The translations under genes and the position numbers were made by a program. Of a stretch of DNA of 64,000 nucleotides, positions 7,034 to 17,694 are shown in pieces. The DNA comes from [Pantoea] beijingensis (GTDB lineage Bacteria; Pseudomonadota; Gammaproteobacteria; Enterobacterales; Enterobacteriaceae), in contig NZ_CP071409.1 of the NCBI RefSeq assembly GCF_022647505.1, positions 2,294,001 through 2,358,000 on the forward strand, in the 5' to 3' direction. Every line of letters starts with the position of its first letter. Within the stretch, counting starts at the first letter, position 1. The notes beneath the pieces are model-generated. The model was not told the origin of the DNA, made no database searches, and worked only from the letters and a program-made list of their open reading frames with translations.

Positions 7034-7396
7034 CCACCACGTTGCTGCCCTGCACCGTCAGATCATGACCCGCACGCTGTCGCCGCTGTTACAACTGAAG
7101 CCCCGGAGTTAAAAACTCGCCGCTATACCGTGGGTTATATCCGCGACTGGAAGACGCACAACAAGGCCACCTCCATCACGCTGAAGGGCGGCTGGCTGGA
7201 TGAGGCGGGATTTGAGACGGGAACGCCGCTTAAGGTGCGGGTGATGCCGGGCTGCCTGGTGCTCACCGCGCAGGAGCCAGAGCCGGCACTGATGCAGGCC
7301 CTGAAGAAGGTCAGTAAGCTCTCCGCCCGCAAGCAGCGCCAGGTCACGGATTTGATTGAGGTCATCAGTAAGCCACAGAGGCAGAGCGGTAACTGA
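7019..7396 (+). CDS. symE: SymE-like protein, copy 3
   Basis: From position 7086 onward the frame encodes the SymE core: RRYTVGYIRDWK, ITLKGGWLDEAGFETG, LKVRVMPGCLVLTAQ, a short acidic link (PEPALMQAL) and KVSKLSARKQRQV. Of the three copies this one, with VLTAQ and no Pro-rich insert, is closest to E. coli SymE. Its upstream codons (from GTG 7019) are antisense to an FHA-2 segment homologous to about 11114-11178, so the natural promoter and N-terminus appear to be replaced. SymE-family proteins are AbrB-fold and toxic when overexpressed in E. coli. It is convergent with cdiI. Whether it is translated is unclear. Confidence 0.65.
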   Translation: MRHRAPPRCCPAPSDHDPHAVAAVTTEAPELKTRRYTVGYIRDWKTHNKATSITLKGGWLDEAGFETGTPLKVRVMPGCLVLTAQEPEPALMQALKKVSKLSARKQRQVTDLIEVISKPQRQSGN

Positions 7397-7411
7397 CTGG
7401 ACTATAAACAA

Positions 7412-7438
7412 AAATCCCAGCCGCAGGGGCTGGGATTT
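7412..7438. terminator. Bidirectional terminator between symE copy 3 and cdiI
   Basis: AAATCCCAGCC and GGCTGGGATTT form an 11-base perfect stem with loop GCAGG. It lies between two convergent genes and carries A/T runs usable in both directions. The stem sequence is identical to the one at 1640, evidence that the modules share ancestry. Confidence 0.8.
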
Positions 7439-7450
7439 CTATGATATTAC

Positions 7451-7957
7451 TTAACCTTTACAACGACTGAGTGCCAACCGTAGTCCCGCACCAATTTCAG
7501 ACGGGGAACTGTCTGTTGATAGAATAACATCTTCAATACCATCACCTTTTTCCCTTCCCCATCCTTCCAGTTTTTCATGGCGTGTAGGAGAGATAGTGAT
7601 GACACCATTCACACAGTGAATGCCACAGTTTTTCATATCTTTGAACAGTGTTTTTTTAGATTTATAGCCATATTTTTCCATCAGCATTGCGACCCAAGCA
7701 ACGTATTGTTCTTTGCCTTTTTCGAGGTCAAAAAAGGCTACACGCTCCTCCAGAATGTTCAATGTACGACTATCAGATAATGCCTGTAAAATTTGTTCAC
7801 CAACAAGTTCATTCTCAGCAGAAAGAGGTAATAAACGAGATGGAAAAATAGGATCTCTCCCCGTTCGTCCTAATCCAGACTGAGTTTCAATGAGCAAAAA
7901 TTCATTGGTACAGTAGCAGCTAGCCCAATAATCCTGATCTTTATTAAAGTCCATCAT
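7451..7957 (-). CDS. cdiI: CdiI immunity protein, EC869-like
   Basis: This 168-residue protein overlaps the cdiA stop by 4 bases (ATGA), the standard cdiBAI layout. Features include an N-terminal [15 protein letters not shown] strand region, [37 protein letters not shown] and a C-terminal helix ending ALSRC. These, and the length, agree with my memory of the immunity protein paired with the EC869 o11 zinc DNase, which binds over the nuclease active site in the cytosol. This fits the toxin tip encoded just upstream. The family call is from recall; the immunity role from position is strong. Confidence 0.85.
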   Translation of the reverse strand: MMDFNKDQDYWASCYCTNEFLLIETQSGLGRTGRDPIFPSRLLPLSAENELVGEQILQALSDSRTLNILEERVAFFDLEKGKEQYVAWVAMLMEKYGYKSKKTLFKDMKNCGIHCVNGVITISPTRHEKLEGWGREKGDGIEDVILSTDSSPSEIGAGLRLALSRCKG

Positions 7958-10900
7958 TTCACCTGCGTTACTGTCACTTTTACGCCCTGAGATTTACCAT
8001 ACTCAATAGCCCTGTTTATTTCCACCCACTGGGCTTTAGTTGTATTAGCCGGAACAGCTAATTGGATTTCTCTGTTAGCAATCATAGAAGAATTAAGTAC
8101 TTGCCCTGATAATTCAGACCGTTCAAATTTCGCAGCCGCGTTAATATTGCCCTTAATCGAACTGTAAACCTGATTGGGATTACCCAGCTTCGCCATTGTC
8201 TGCGTGTCCATCGATTTGGCACTTACCGCTGTTTTGGTCGCACCGTCATAGTAATCAAAGGTTTTAAAGTTCTGCGGCAATCGGGCATCAGCAGACAATG
8301 ATTTGCCGACATAATCCTCCCACGGCATTCCCTGCTTCATATTACCCTGACCCCATTTAATACCGACTTCTGCAGCGCTGACGGTAGCCGTTGCTGTATT
8401 CCGCCCCATGAACGAGATGGCCGCAGCACCCAGCTCTTTAGCCAGCAATCCGAGTGATCCTACCATAGCCTGGTTTTCCGGATCGGACGCAAACGCTGCA
8501 AACTTCGTCCAGCCAGGACTGTTAACATCAATATTTGCCAAATCCTGACCGTTCCACTGCTGAACATAGGCTTTGGCTTCGTCGCTGGTCATCACATCGA
8601 CACCGGGAAGATTACCCAGCCAGCCCGGACGATTAGCCATGTCCGAACCACCCTGGGCAACTTCTTTATCCCAGACCTGTGCTCCAACCGGATCGTCTTT
8701 CAGCTTCTGATCGGTTTCTGCGCTTTGCTTATCGCTAATCTGCTTCCACTTATCAATCACCGCCCGGCAGTCACCTCCGGATTTCCGGCAATCGGACAGC
8801 TCTTTATCAAAACTCAGCGCCTGGCTGGCACTCAGCGCATTATTCTCCGCCGCATTCTTCCCGGTCTGCGCACCCGCAACTGCATCCGCCGTACTGTCCC
8901 CTGCCAGACCTCCTGCAAGTCCCGCCGCCAGCGTGCCCAGCGCGCTGATGGTCTGACGCTGTTCTTCCGTCAGCTCGCTCACTTTCTTGCCCGGATACAG
9001 CTCCTTCATCACCAGTTGCGCCATCAGTTCGCCACTTACCGCGCCTGCGGCTCCGGCCAGGGCGCTGTTACCTGAAGCATGCGAGACCACCGCACCCACC
9101 ACCGCATGTGCCATCGCCTGCGCCGCCAGGTTACCTCCCGTCAGCTTATGGATTTGCTCCGCTATGTAGGGATTCGCCGCGCCGCTGATGGCCTGCGCCA
9201 GATTCCCCCCCGCAAGACCCTGCACCGCCGCCGTCGCCGCCTGGATACCCTGCTGGATACCACCACCGGTTCCCCATTTCCGGTCCGCTTCTTTGTAGGC
9301 GTCCGTCGCGGCAACCGCATTGTTATAATCCTTCCAGCGGCCCCGGTAATCCTTATCCGTCTCCCCGGCTTTTCTCTCCGGTTCGTGTATACCCTTTTTC
9401 GCCAGCGCTTCCCTGCCCGCCTTCAGCTTCGCAATCTCGCCCTTCGTCCGCGCAATATCCGCAGCCTGATTCCCTATCTCACCGATAAGCTGCGCTTCCC
9501 TTAAACGCTTCTGCTCCTTCTCCTTGTCAAATATCGGGCTCAGGCCGTTCGCCGCATGCTCAGTATCGCGGCTGAGGTCCGCCACGTCCTGCTGCTGTTT
9601 CCCGCCGTCACGAACCCGTATCGTCCCTTCGCTTACCGCCGCGTGCGTCGTCGAGCCCGCATGCCCTTCGCTATTCATCCCCGCCAGCAGACCATTTGCC
9701 ATGTTGCCCGCAAAATTCCCGCCAATGCCGCCGCCCGAGCTCACGCCCACGCTCTGGTGCTCAACTTTATAGTCCGCACGGTTGTCGATATCACGCCACC
9801 CCAGCGTGCCCGTGTCCAGCACGTTTTTACCGCCGTCCGCCGTCGAGGCTATCACCGCCCCGTTCAGCTGCGTGTGTTCACCCACGCGGATATCGTAACC
9901 GCCTTTACCCGCAAACAGCCCCGTCTGCTCCTGCACCGAGTCAACGTTGCTGTGCATTTTGTCACGGCTCAGGTTCACGCTGCCCGACCCCGTCATCGAA
10001 CCAAAGGTAAAGCTGCCTCCCGCGCTCGCGTTCTGCTGCTTTGAATCATAACGGTCGCTGTCCTGCTCCGACGTCAGCGTCAGGTTGCGACCCACCTCCG
10101 CCACTATCTGCTCGCCGCTGACCTGCGCGCCCGTCAGCGTCGCGTCACGTCCGCTCTTCAGCGTCACCCGGTTACCGCTCTCCACCGTCGTTTCGCTGTG
10201 CGTCACCGTGCTGCCGTTCTCTTTCCCCTTGCCGGCGTTCACGCTCGCCGACACGCTGAGGCCAAAACCGCCCGAGCCCACGCCTATCCCCACGCCCACG
10301 CTACCGCCGTGGCTGCTGTTGCTGCCGCTCACCGTTTCGCTGTTCGCCGATGACGACAGCAGGATATCCCGCGCGGCATCAAGCGTCGTGTCACGACCCG
10401 CCTTCAGCTGACTGCCCTCCACCGCAATATCCCCGCCCGTCGCACGAATACTCAGGTCACGTCCGGCGTTCAGCGTGCTACCCGCCGAAGTCTGCTGCTC
10501 AACCTTACGTTCCGATTTCGACGACTGGCTGCCGTAGCTCAGGCTCACGCCCACCGTGTTGTCATTCTCCGGATCGTTACCCATGACCCGATCCTTGTCA
10601 ACCGCCTGCGCCGCGCTCACGCCGTTCAGCACCGCCTGGGTGCCCTTCAGCGCCGCCAGCCGTCCGTCATCCTCACTGCGTGCCGATTTCGCCTGCTGCG
10701 TTGCCGTGTTCAGCGCGCTGCCCGCCGTACCCGAAAGCGCCAGCGTGAAGCCGCTGGATTTTTCTTCGGTCTTTGTCAGCTCCGTGTGGCTGTTCTGCGC
10801 CGCCGTTATCTGCACCTCGCGTCCGGTGATACTCAGGTCTTTGCCCGCCACCACGTCGCTGCCGTGCAGGGTTGCCGTATTGCCGGCCGTCAGGCTGACG

Positions 10901-13900
10901 CTGCCCGCACTGCTGCCCACCGTGCTGCCTTTCTTCACGTTGCTGTCGCTGTCGGTGCTCTGCTTCTGACTGGCCGACCCGACCGTAAAGCCCAGGCCGC
11001 CGGTACTCATCAGGCCCGATTTCTTCTTCTGCGATATCTGCGTGTCGTGCTGCGACTCGTCGGCGGTGGTTAACGTCAGGTTATTGCCCGCCGCCAGCGC
11101 CACGTCCTTCGTGCCCACCACGTTGCTGCCCTGCACCGTCAGGTCATGACCCGCGCTCATCCGCACGCTGTCGCCGCTTACGGTGGTGCTCTGCGCCTCG
11201 CTGGAGGTGGTTTTGCCGTAAAACTCGTGCGTGGTCTTCGACATAAACCCTTTGTTGGTCCACTTGCTGCGCCCTTCGTGGTCCAGCGTCGATTCGCCGC
11301 TGGTCAGGTTGATATCGCGCCCCGCCTGCGCGGTTAACGCATCCTGCGCGTTGATATCCGCCGCGCGGGCGTTGATATCGCGCCCCGCAGCAAGCTGCAG
11401 GTTGCCCCCCGCGTCAATGCGGCTGCCCGCTTCTGCAGTCTGCAGCGAGCGGTCGTAGTGTTTGTCGTCGCGAGTGTAGTCGGTGCCGTGGCTGAGCTGA
11501 CGCGTGTCCAGCGTCAGGTCCCGGCCCGCCGTCAGCCGGGTGTTACTCTCTTTGCCCCGGTTAACCAGTTCGCTGGCGGTCAGGCGGATGTCGTTACCTG
11601 CCTGCAGCGTTAGCTGGCCGCGGTCATTTTCAACATAAATACCGGCGCCACGTTCCAGCCAGGCTTCGCTTCCCTTGCTGCCGCCCAGCGTCTCGCTGAT
11701 GATGTTATGTCCGGCCGCAAGCTGAAGGCTATCGCCCGCCAGCAGTTGGCCGCCGGTGTTAGTGATATCGTTATCCGCTAAGACCGTCAGTTTTTTGCCC
11801 TGAATAAAGCCTTCGTTGCTCAGGTTGCTGGCGCTGATTTGCGTCAGTTCCCGGCCCTGAATGCTGCCGCTGTTGGTGACGTCGCCGCTGTTGTCTATCA
11901 GCACCCGGTTGCCCGCCAGCAGTGCGCCATTGCCCGTCGCATCACCCGGTTTCACCCGGACATACAGCTGCGGCACGCTCACCACTTCGGTACGGCCATC
12001 CGGCAGGGTCACGGTTTTATTCACCATCCACACCATGTCGTTGGTCAACAGGGCGATCTGCTCCGGACTCAGTGCCACACCCGGCTGCAGCTGGTATTTC
12101 TCGGCAAACGACTTTCCGTTATTCAGCAGCCATTTATATTGTTCATTATCATCACTCATGCCTGGCAGAAAACGCTGCCCGGTCGCCTGAGTAAGCTGAT
12201 CGCGCACCAGACGCTGTTCGTAAAAACCATCGCCCAGGCGTTTATGCAAGCTGTCGCCCCAGACATCCTGGCTACTGAGCCATTTTTTGCCGTTGGTATA
12301 ACGACTGTCAGTCTCAACCAGGTAGCCATTGCCTTTACCCGGATGCAGTTCAAACAGGCTGTTGTCCGGCAGGGTGGTATTCGGTGGCACGACGCGCGCC
12401 ACTAAATCGTCCGATTTGCCATCTTTCGAAATTGGAATCTCGATGATGCCGCCCGGCTGTGCCGGTGCCAACTCGCCCGCATCGTTCGGGCCATCAAGGC
12501 TGACATCAACCATCCCGCTCCCGTTAGCCTGGCCAGCGGCGGCGTTTTCCTTCTGTACCCCGTCTGCGTCGATCGTCGTTCCCTGGTTATGCTGGTCGTC
12601 AATATCCTGCCCCGCACCCTGCCCAGCCTGGGTTTCCACACTCATCAGATGCAGTGCTAATGCGCTTTCACTGTGTTTGCCATCGTAGTCATGCGTTGTC
12701 TGTCGGGTATGCCAGTTACTGCCCCCTTTATAGTGGGAAATGGCCTGGCCTTGTTCTTCGATGCGCTGAATACCCTGGGTCTCTTTATTGTTCAACTGGG
12801 CCGTCCGGGCGACGAGATCGCCACCTGCGATGATGCGGCTGTCCTGGTTGGTCAGCGTCCCGCCTTCAATCGTCATATTTTTGCCGCTGCGCAGCGTAGA
12901 CGGATCTTTATGCACGACCTGGGTTTGCCAGGTTTTGGTCTGGTAGCGGTATTCATAAAAGTGCTTAGTCACCCCGCCAGGGATAAAAAAGCGCAGTCTG
13001 CTGCCGTTGCCTGCTTCTTTCTGCAGGAACACGCCCTCGATGCGTTTGCCATTGTCATCAATCGCATAACGATAACGCCCTTCCCACGGACCAAGCTTGT
13101 AACGTTTGCCATCGCCGCCAAAGCAGGCGCCGTCACCATCTCCCTGGCAGAACTGGAATTCCTCGACTTCATCAGAAATTGAAACCAGCACCGGTTCGTC
13201 ACTGAGCAACAGGTGAATATCACGGTTGTCAATCTGCTGCGCAGCGAGATGCAAAGCGCCAATCGCTTCGATATCCGCGCTGAGGTTTTCCACTTTTTTA
13301 GCCAGGCCTGAAACCGTGCCATCCTGTGCCAGCTTTCCGCCGATCGCCATATCGCCGTCGCTGTATATCAGCGCGTGATCGCTGTTGGTTAAATGGTCCG
13401 TGGCGATGACCAGCCGCTGACGGCCGGCGATCGTGGCCGATTTATTTTGCTGCGGGTCTTTATCGTTGATAAGTCGGCGGGCATCGATCAGCAGGTTATC
13501 CGCATAGATGCGCCCGCTGCCGCTGTTATGTAGCCTATCCGCAACCAGACGGCTGGTTGCGCCATCAATCAGTCCGGTATTGGTTAACTGACCGGCCTGA
13601 ATGTTCACCGACTGGCCATTGATTTCACCGTCGTTGCGGTTATTCAATTCTGGCGCACTAATCGCCAGCGCGCGCAGCGCCGTCAGAAGACCGCCGTTGG
13701 TCAGGCCACCGCGCGCATTGAGGGTTAGATCGCCGTTACTGGCAAGCGTACCATCCTGCAACAAATGCATCAGCGTGGTCAGGCTCAGCGTCTGCTGAGC
13801 GGTGATACGACCTACACCGTCGAGTTGATTGATCTGTGCGTTGAGGCTTTTCTGCGCCACCAGCTCGCCATCCTGGTTTTTTACCACCAGCGTGCCTGCG

Positions 13901-16900
13901 CCTCCGGCATTAATATCCAGTTGCTGCTGCGAAGAGATCACGCCCTGACGGTTATCCAGCACCGCCTTGATATCCGCAGCCAGACGGCTGGCGGCGCGGA
14001 GTGCCCCCTGCTGATTGTTCACTGTCCGTGCAGCAAGCTGCAGGTTGTTTGCTTCGATGCCTTTCCCGCTGGTGCGGGTTTGCTGGTTATCAAGGCTGTC
14101 AGCACTGAGACGCAGCGTCTCGTTGGCTTTAATAAAGCCCTGAGCGTTGTTGATAGCGGCAGTGACGTTAAGCTCACCGTTTTTCCAGGCAAATATTTTG
14201 CCCTGCTGATTGTTTACTGTGCTGGCGCTAAGCGTGAGATCGCCGCCGGAAAGCAGCTTGCCACTCTGATTATCAAGCTGTCCGCTATACAACGAAAGGG
14301 CACCATTTCCCTGCAGGGTTCCGCCCTTGTTGCTTAGCAGTCCGCTTAACAGCGTCAGCGTGTGGTTAGCCAGCATCAGGCCGTTCTGGTTATCCAGCGT
14401 TCCCTGTTGCATATCCACCCGCAGCGAGCCACCCGCCTGTAATTGTCCCTGCTGGTTGGTCAATTGGTTCCCGTTGAGTGCGATATCGCCCAGTGCGTTA
14501 ATTTCACCGCGTTGGTTATTCCAGCGGCTGGCGCGGCCATCAAGCTGGCCTGCCGCCAGCAGGCCTTCGTGGTTATCTACCTCTCCGCTGTCCAGCGTCA
14601 GGGTGCCGCCCGCGCGAATACCGGTGGTGTTGCTGCGGGTATCGGTGTTAATCAGCCGCTGGCTACCGGTGGTCAGGTGAAGGTTGTGCGTCGCCTGTAT
14701 CAGGCCGCGGGTGTTATTCAGTTCACCGCTTTTCAGCGTCACTTCATCGCCGACGATTTTTCCGCGCTGGTTATTGAGGCCATGCGTGTCGATGGCCAGC
14801 GCCCGCTGTGCCGCAATCCGGCCATCGGTGTTCGTCAGTTCGCCGTTCAGCGTCAGGCTGGCCTCGTCACCCGCCGACTGAATCACACCGCTGTCGTTGT
14901 TCAGGCTGGCGGCACTCAGAAGTAGCGCACGGGCGCTTTCCAGTACGCCATGCTGGTTGTCTGCCGCCCCGGAAATGAATAGCTTGAGTATGCCGAGCGA
15001 GGTACTGAAACGCCCCTGCTGGTTATTCAGTTGTGCAGCATTCAGTACGATCCCCTGTTTCCCGAAGATGCGACCATTTTGGTTGTCCAGGCCGCGCGCC
15101 AGCGCGATAGCCATGTCGCCACCGCCTGCCAGCAGCGTACCGGAGCGGTTATCCAGCGACGCGCTTTTAACCGTAATATTGCTGCCGCTTTGAACAGTGC
15201 CGCCCTGATTATCGATCGCCTCGCGTGCCGTCAGGCTGAGTGGCCCTTTGCGGCTGCTGATCAACCCTTCGCGGTTGTCCAACCCGGTGCCGCTAAGTGT
15301 CAGCGCCTGATTAGCACTGGTTTCGCCATGACGATTGTCCCAGCGGTGACCTTCGCCCGTGAGGATATCCGCCGCAATCAGACCGGACTGGTTGTTCACC
15401 TCACCCGCACGCAGCGTCAGCGTACCGCCTGCGCGAATACCAGCCGCATCGCCAAGCGTTTGTGTGTTATTCAGTTGCTGGCCCTGCGTGTCCAGCGTGA
15501 TGTTATGTTTTGCCTGGATCAGGCCTGCCGTGTTGTTCAGCGCCTGGCCATTAAAGGTGATGACCGAAGCGTCAATTTTCCCCTGCTGGTTAGTCAGGGT
15601 TCCTCGCTGGTTCAGGCTGAGTGCGCCTGCGCCGCTGAGCGTGCCGTGCTGATTATTGAACGCGCCGCTGTTGATATTCAGGCCACCCTGGCTGACAATC
15701 TGTCCATTCGCGTTATCAATATCACCGCTGAATGTCAGATCGGCGGTTGTTCCACCGCGCTGCAGTATGGTGCCGCCGCGATGCGTCAGGCTGCCACCGC
15801 GTAGCGTGACCTGCTGCCCTTCGCTCCAGGCATTATTTAGCGATAAACGATCGCCGCGCAGCGTGAGTGCGCCTTCGCTAATGATAGCGCCATGGTCACC
15901 GGAAAAATTGCTGCTGGTGACGTTAAGCCCACCGTTTTTCTGGGCGATCAGGCGCCCCTGCTGGTTATCAATTTGTCCGGCATCAAGGGTTAACCCACCG
16001 TCAAAACTGCCGATTTGTCCCTGTCGGTTATTGAGGGAATCAGCAGTGAGTGACAGGCCGTTCGCCGCCGTGATCGAGCCAGCATCGTTATCGATTTGCT
16101 GCGATTTAAGCGTTAAAGCCGTACGCCCGGTTTGTGCCAGTGCTCCCTTACGGTTGCTGAGGCGTTTGACATCCAGCTGAAGCTTGTCCGCACTGAGATG
16201 TCCGCCGTCATTCTGTAACAGGCCGCGGGTGCGGGCGATCAGCGCGTTATCCGCAACCAGCGTCGCGTTACGTGTGTCGATATCACCGCGTTCGGCGGTT
16301 AAGGCGATGGTTTGTGCCTTTACTTGCGCGGTGTGCAGATCCAAGGACTGCCCGCTGGCCGCCAGTTGATGACCCGCCAGCAGTTTTCCCTGAGCGTCCA
16401 GTTTACCATCGGCACTGAGCGTCATCGTTCCCGCTCGCGTCAGTTTCCCTTGCGCATCTACACCGGCTGCCGTGACGCTGCCCTGCCGGGCGGAGATTGA
16501 TGCGGCGGTAATCTGCACATCGCCCGCCGCCAGAGCGGTACCGCGTTGCGTAATCTGATTACGCGCGTTGAGCTGTATGCGGCTGTCGGAGGTGATACTG
16601 CCGCCATTGTCGATATCACTGGCGTTTAGCCGCACAGCCTGGGTCGATTTCATCAATCCGGTATTGGTCAGCCTGCCGTCTGCACTCAGCGCCAGTTCAC
16701 CGGCCGCCGCACCGATTTCACCCGCGTTGTGCACACCAACGCCGCGCTCGGTGCCCACCAGGGTGATTTTGTTGGCGTACATGCCGCCTAATGCGGCTAC
16801 ATCAAGCGCAAACTCAGGTTTGTCTACCGCGTTATCCGCGCTGGCTTTCACCACGTTACCTTCCGCATCGGTCTGATTACGTCCGGTGGTGAGCTGTAAA

Positions 16901-17649
16901 TTTTTTGCCTGCAGGCGGGCATTAATATTGACCGAACGGGCAATCAGTCGGGTGTAATTACTCTGGCTGTCGTTCAGCCCTTTGCCTTCAATGCGGATAC
17001 GACCGTTGTTAACGTCGTATCCCTTGATGCGACCATTTTCAATCAGCGTTTTACCGGCGGCCAGCGTGGAGGTGTTAGCGTTGATAAAACCACAGCCGCT
17101 ACAGGTAATCCCCGCTGGGTTAGCGATAATCACATCCGCCCGACCGCCGGCCACTTCGACAAAACCTTTCAGCTGGCTGGGGTTGCGGCTGTTAACTTCA
17201 TTGAGAATCACTTTTGCTTCGCCACCGGCCAGCCAGGGGTTACCCGCGACCATCCCCGCCAGTTGCGTTTTGCTATTGCCCCGGCTGTTATTGAGGATTG
17301 CTCCACGTTCACCGACGTCGAACTGGCTATAGCGATTGTGCGACAAACCGTTTTTATTCGGTGCCTGGATATTGACCTGCGGCAGGCCGTTTGAGGTGTT
17401 AATCACGGTCGGCTGCTGACGACCTGGCGCGTTGCCATCCGCCACGATACCCGCAGCCAGCGCATCCTGTGCGATCAGCCCGCTTGCCAGCCATAACGAA
17501 AAGGTTAACGCTGAGAGTTTAACGCAGGCCAGTGGCGCAACGCCTGGGCCACGCGTTGACTCTCCGCCGTGCGCCTTAGCCAATTCCGATACCACCATTA
17601 ACATCTGGCGAGCACGGTTAAATACAATTCGATAGCACAACTTATTCAT
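7954..17649 (-). CDS. cdiA: CdiA contact-dependent inhibition toxin
   Basis: This is a 3231-residue TpsA exoprotein. In order it has an extended signal region ending near ALAA-66; a TPS domain with VILNEVNS (about 150) and [15 protein letters not shown] (about 180) needed for export by CdiB; FHA-1 beta-helical repeats (LDNQxGxL type, about 400-1440); a non-repetitive, Cys-containing receptor-binding-like region (about 1450-1900); FHA-2 repeats (about 1900-2640); a pretoxin domain; and AENN at 2934. The 298-residue tip has E3111, D3132, S3143 and K3145. That spacing matches the E/D/S/K zinc-site residues I recall for the EC869 o11 DNase, so it probably cleaves DNA in the recipient. A Shine-Dalgarno AGGGAG precedes the ATG. 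It follows cdiB by 45 bases. Confidence 0.95.
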   Translation of the reverse strand: MNKLCYRIVFNRARQMLMVVSELAKAHGGESTRGPGVAPLACVKLSALTFSLWLASGLIAQDALAAGIVADGNAPGRQQPTVINTSNGLPQVNIQAPNKNGLSHNRYSQFDVGERGAILNNSRGNSKTQLAGMVAGNPWLAGGEAKVILNEVNSRNPSQLKGFVEVAGGRADVIIANPAGITCSGCGFINANTSTLAAGKTLIENGRIKGYDVNNGRIRIEGKGLNDSQSNYTRLIARSVNINARLQAKNLQLTTGRNQTDAEGNVVKASADNAVDKPEFALDVAALGGMYANKITLVGTERGVGVHNAGEIGAAAGELALSADGRLTNTGLMKSTQAVRLNASDIDNGGSITSDSRIQLNARNQITQRGTALAAGDVQITAASISARQGSVTAAGVDAQGKLTRAGTMTLSADGKLDAQGKLLAGHQLAASGQSLDLHTAQVKAQTIALTAERGDIDTRNATLVADNALIARTRGLLQNDGGHLSADKLQLDVKRLSNRKGALAQTGRTALTLKSQQIDNDAGSITAANGLSLTADSLNNRQGQIGSFDGGLTLDAGQIDNQQGRLIAQKNGGLNVTSSNFSGDHGAIISEGALTLRGDRLSLNNAWSEGQQVTLRGGSLTHRGGTILQRGGTTADLTFSGDIDNANGQIVSQGGLNINSGAFNNQHGTLSGAGALSLNQRGTLTNQQGKIDASVITFNGQALNNTAGLIQAKHNITLDTQGQQLNNTQTLGDAAGIRAGGTLTLRAGEVNNQSGLIAADILTGEGHRWDNRHGETSANQALTLSGTGLDNREGLISSRKGPLSLTAREAIDNQGGTVQSGSNITVKSASLDNRSGTLLAGGGDMAIALARGLDNQNGRIFGKQGIVLNAAQLNNQQGRFSTSLGILKLFISGAADNQHGVLESARALLLSAASLNNDSGVIQSAGDEASLTLNGELTNTDGRIAAQRALAIDTHGLNNQRGKIVGDEVTLKSGELNNTRGLIQATHNLHLTTGSQRLINTDTRSNTTGIRAGGTLTLDSGEVDNHEGLLAAGQLDGRASRWNNQRGEINALGDIALNGNQLTNQQGQLQAGGSLRVDMQQGTLDNQNGLMLANHTLTLLSGLLSNKGGTLQGNGALSLYSGQLDNQSGKLLSGGDLTLSASTVNNQQGKIFAWKNGELNVTAAINNAQGFIKANETLRLSADSLDNQQTRTSGKGIEANNLQLAARTVNNQQGALRAASRLAADIKAVLDNRQGVISSQQQLDINAGGAGTLVVKNQDGELVAQKSLNAQINQLDGVGRITAQQTLSLTTLMHLLQDGTLASNGDLTLNARGGLTNGGLLTALRALAISAPELNNRNDGEINGQSVNIQAGQLTNTGLIDGATSRLVADRLHNSGSGRIYADNLLIDARRLINDKDPQQNKSATIAGRQRLVIATDHLTNSDHALIYSDGDMAIGGKLAQDGTVSGLAKKVENLSADIEAIGALHLAAQQIDNRDIHLLLSDEPVLVSISDEVEEFQFCQGDGDGACFGGDGKRYKLGPWEGRYRYAIDDNGKRIEGVFLQKEAGNGSRLRFFIPGGVTKHFYEYRYQTKTWQTQVVHKDPSTLRSGKNMTIEGGTLTNQDSRIIAGGDLVARTAQLNNKETQGIQRIEEQGQAISHYKGGSNWHTRQTTHDYDGKHSESALALHLMSVETQAGQGAGQDIDDQHNQGTTIDADGVQKENAAAGQANGSGMVDVSLDGPNDAGELAPAQPGGIIEIPISKDGKSDDLVARVVPPNTTLPDNSLFELHPGKGNGYLVETDSRYTNGKKWLSSQDVWGDSLHKRLGDGFYEQRLVRDQLTQATGQRFLPGMSDDNEQYKWLLNNGKSFAEKYQLQPGVALSPEQIALLTNDMVWMVNKTVTLPDGRTEVVSVPQLYVRVKPGDATGNGALLAGNRVLIDNSGDVTNSGSIQGRELTQISASNLSNEGFIQGKKLTVLADNDITNTGGQLLAGDSLQLAAGHNIISETLGGSKGSEAWLERGAGIYVENDRGQLTLQAGNDIRLTASELVNRGKESNTRLTAGRDLTLDTRQLSHGTDYTRDDKHYDRSLQTAEAGSRIDAGGNLQLAAGRDINARAADINAQDALTAQAGRDINLTSGESTLDHEGRSKWTNKGFMSKTTHEFYGKTTSSEAQSTTVSGDSVRMSAGHDLTVQGSNVVGTKDVALAAGNNLTLTTADESQHDTQISQKKKSGLMSTGGLGFTVGSASQKQSTDSDSNVKKGSTVGSSAGSVSLTAGNTATLHGSDVVAGKDLSITGREVQITAAQNSHTELTKTEEKSSGFTLALSGTAGSALNTATQQAKSARSEDDGRLAALKGTQAVLNGVSAAQAVDKDRVMGNDPENDNTVGVSLSYGSQSSKSERKVEQQTSAGSTLNAGRDLSIRATGGDIAVEGSQLKAGRDTTLDAARDILLSSSANSETVSGSNSSHGGSVGVGIGVGSGGFGLSVSASVNAGKGKENGSTVTHSETTVESGNRVTLKSGRDATLTGAQVSGEQIVAEVGRNLTLTSEQDSDRYDSKQQNASAGGSFTFGSMTGSGSVNLSRDKMHSNVDSVQEQTGLFAGKGGYDIRVGEHTQLNGAVIASTADGGKNVLDTGTLGWRDIDNRADYKVEHQSVGVSSGGGIGGNFAGNMANGLLAGMNSEGHAGSTTHAAVSEGTIRVRDGGKQQQDVADLSRDTEHAANGLSPIFDKEKEQKRLREAQLIGEIGNQAADIARTKGEIAKLKAGREALAKKGIHEPERKAGETDKDYRGRWKDYNNAVAATDAYKEADRKWGTGGGIQQGIQAATAAVQGLAGGNLAQAISGAANPYIAEQIHKLTGGNLAAQAMAHAVVGAVVSHASGNSALAGAAGAVSGELMAQLVMKELYPGKKVSELTEEQRQTISALGTLAAGLAGGLAGDSTADAVAGAQTGKNAAENNALSASQALSFDKELSDCRKSGGDCRAVIDKWKQISDKQSAETDQKLKDDPVGAQVWDKEVAQGGSDMANRPGWLGNLPGVDVMTSDEAKAYVQQWNGQDLANIDVNSPGWTKFAAFASDPENQAMVGSLGLLAKELGAAAISFMGRNTATATVSAAEVGIKWGQGNMKQGMPWEDYVGKSLSADARLPQNFKTFDYYDGATKTAVSAKSMDTQTMAKLGNPNQVYSSIKGNINAAAKFERSELSGQVLNSSMIANREIQLAVPANTTKAQWVEINRAIEYGKSQGVKVTVTQVK
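8841..10212. repeat. 1.37-kb direct duplication (copy in main cdiA)
   Basis: This is the parental partner of the repeat at 5662-7033, at an exact offset of 3179 bases. It lies inside cdiA and ends at the toxin boundary motif. About 340 bases of it are also present in orphan module 3 (about 3581-3925). Confidence 0.85.
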
Positions 17650-17694
17650 TACTGTGACTCCCTGTCATTCTGCGACAAACGACAAAATCTGAAC

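Noticed and set aside
13765..14337. Long plus-strand open frames antisense to cdiA (here and at many places from 8.7 to 17.6 kb)
   Set aside because: They mirror the GC-rich, periodic codons of the FHA repeats, lack ribosome sites and family motifs, and repeat wherever cdiA sequence is duplicated.
13300..16600. Regular repeat pattern that might suggest a CRISPR-like or satellite array
   Set aside because: The periodicity is of degenerate about 20-residue protein repeats of the FHA-1 beta-helix; the DNA copies are not identical and have no uniform spacers.
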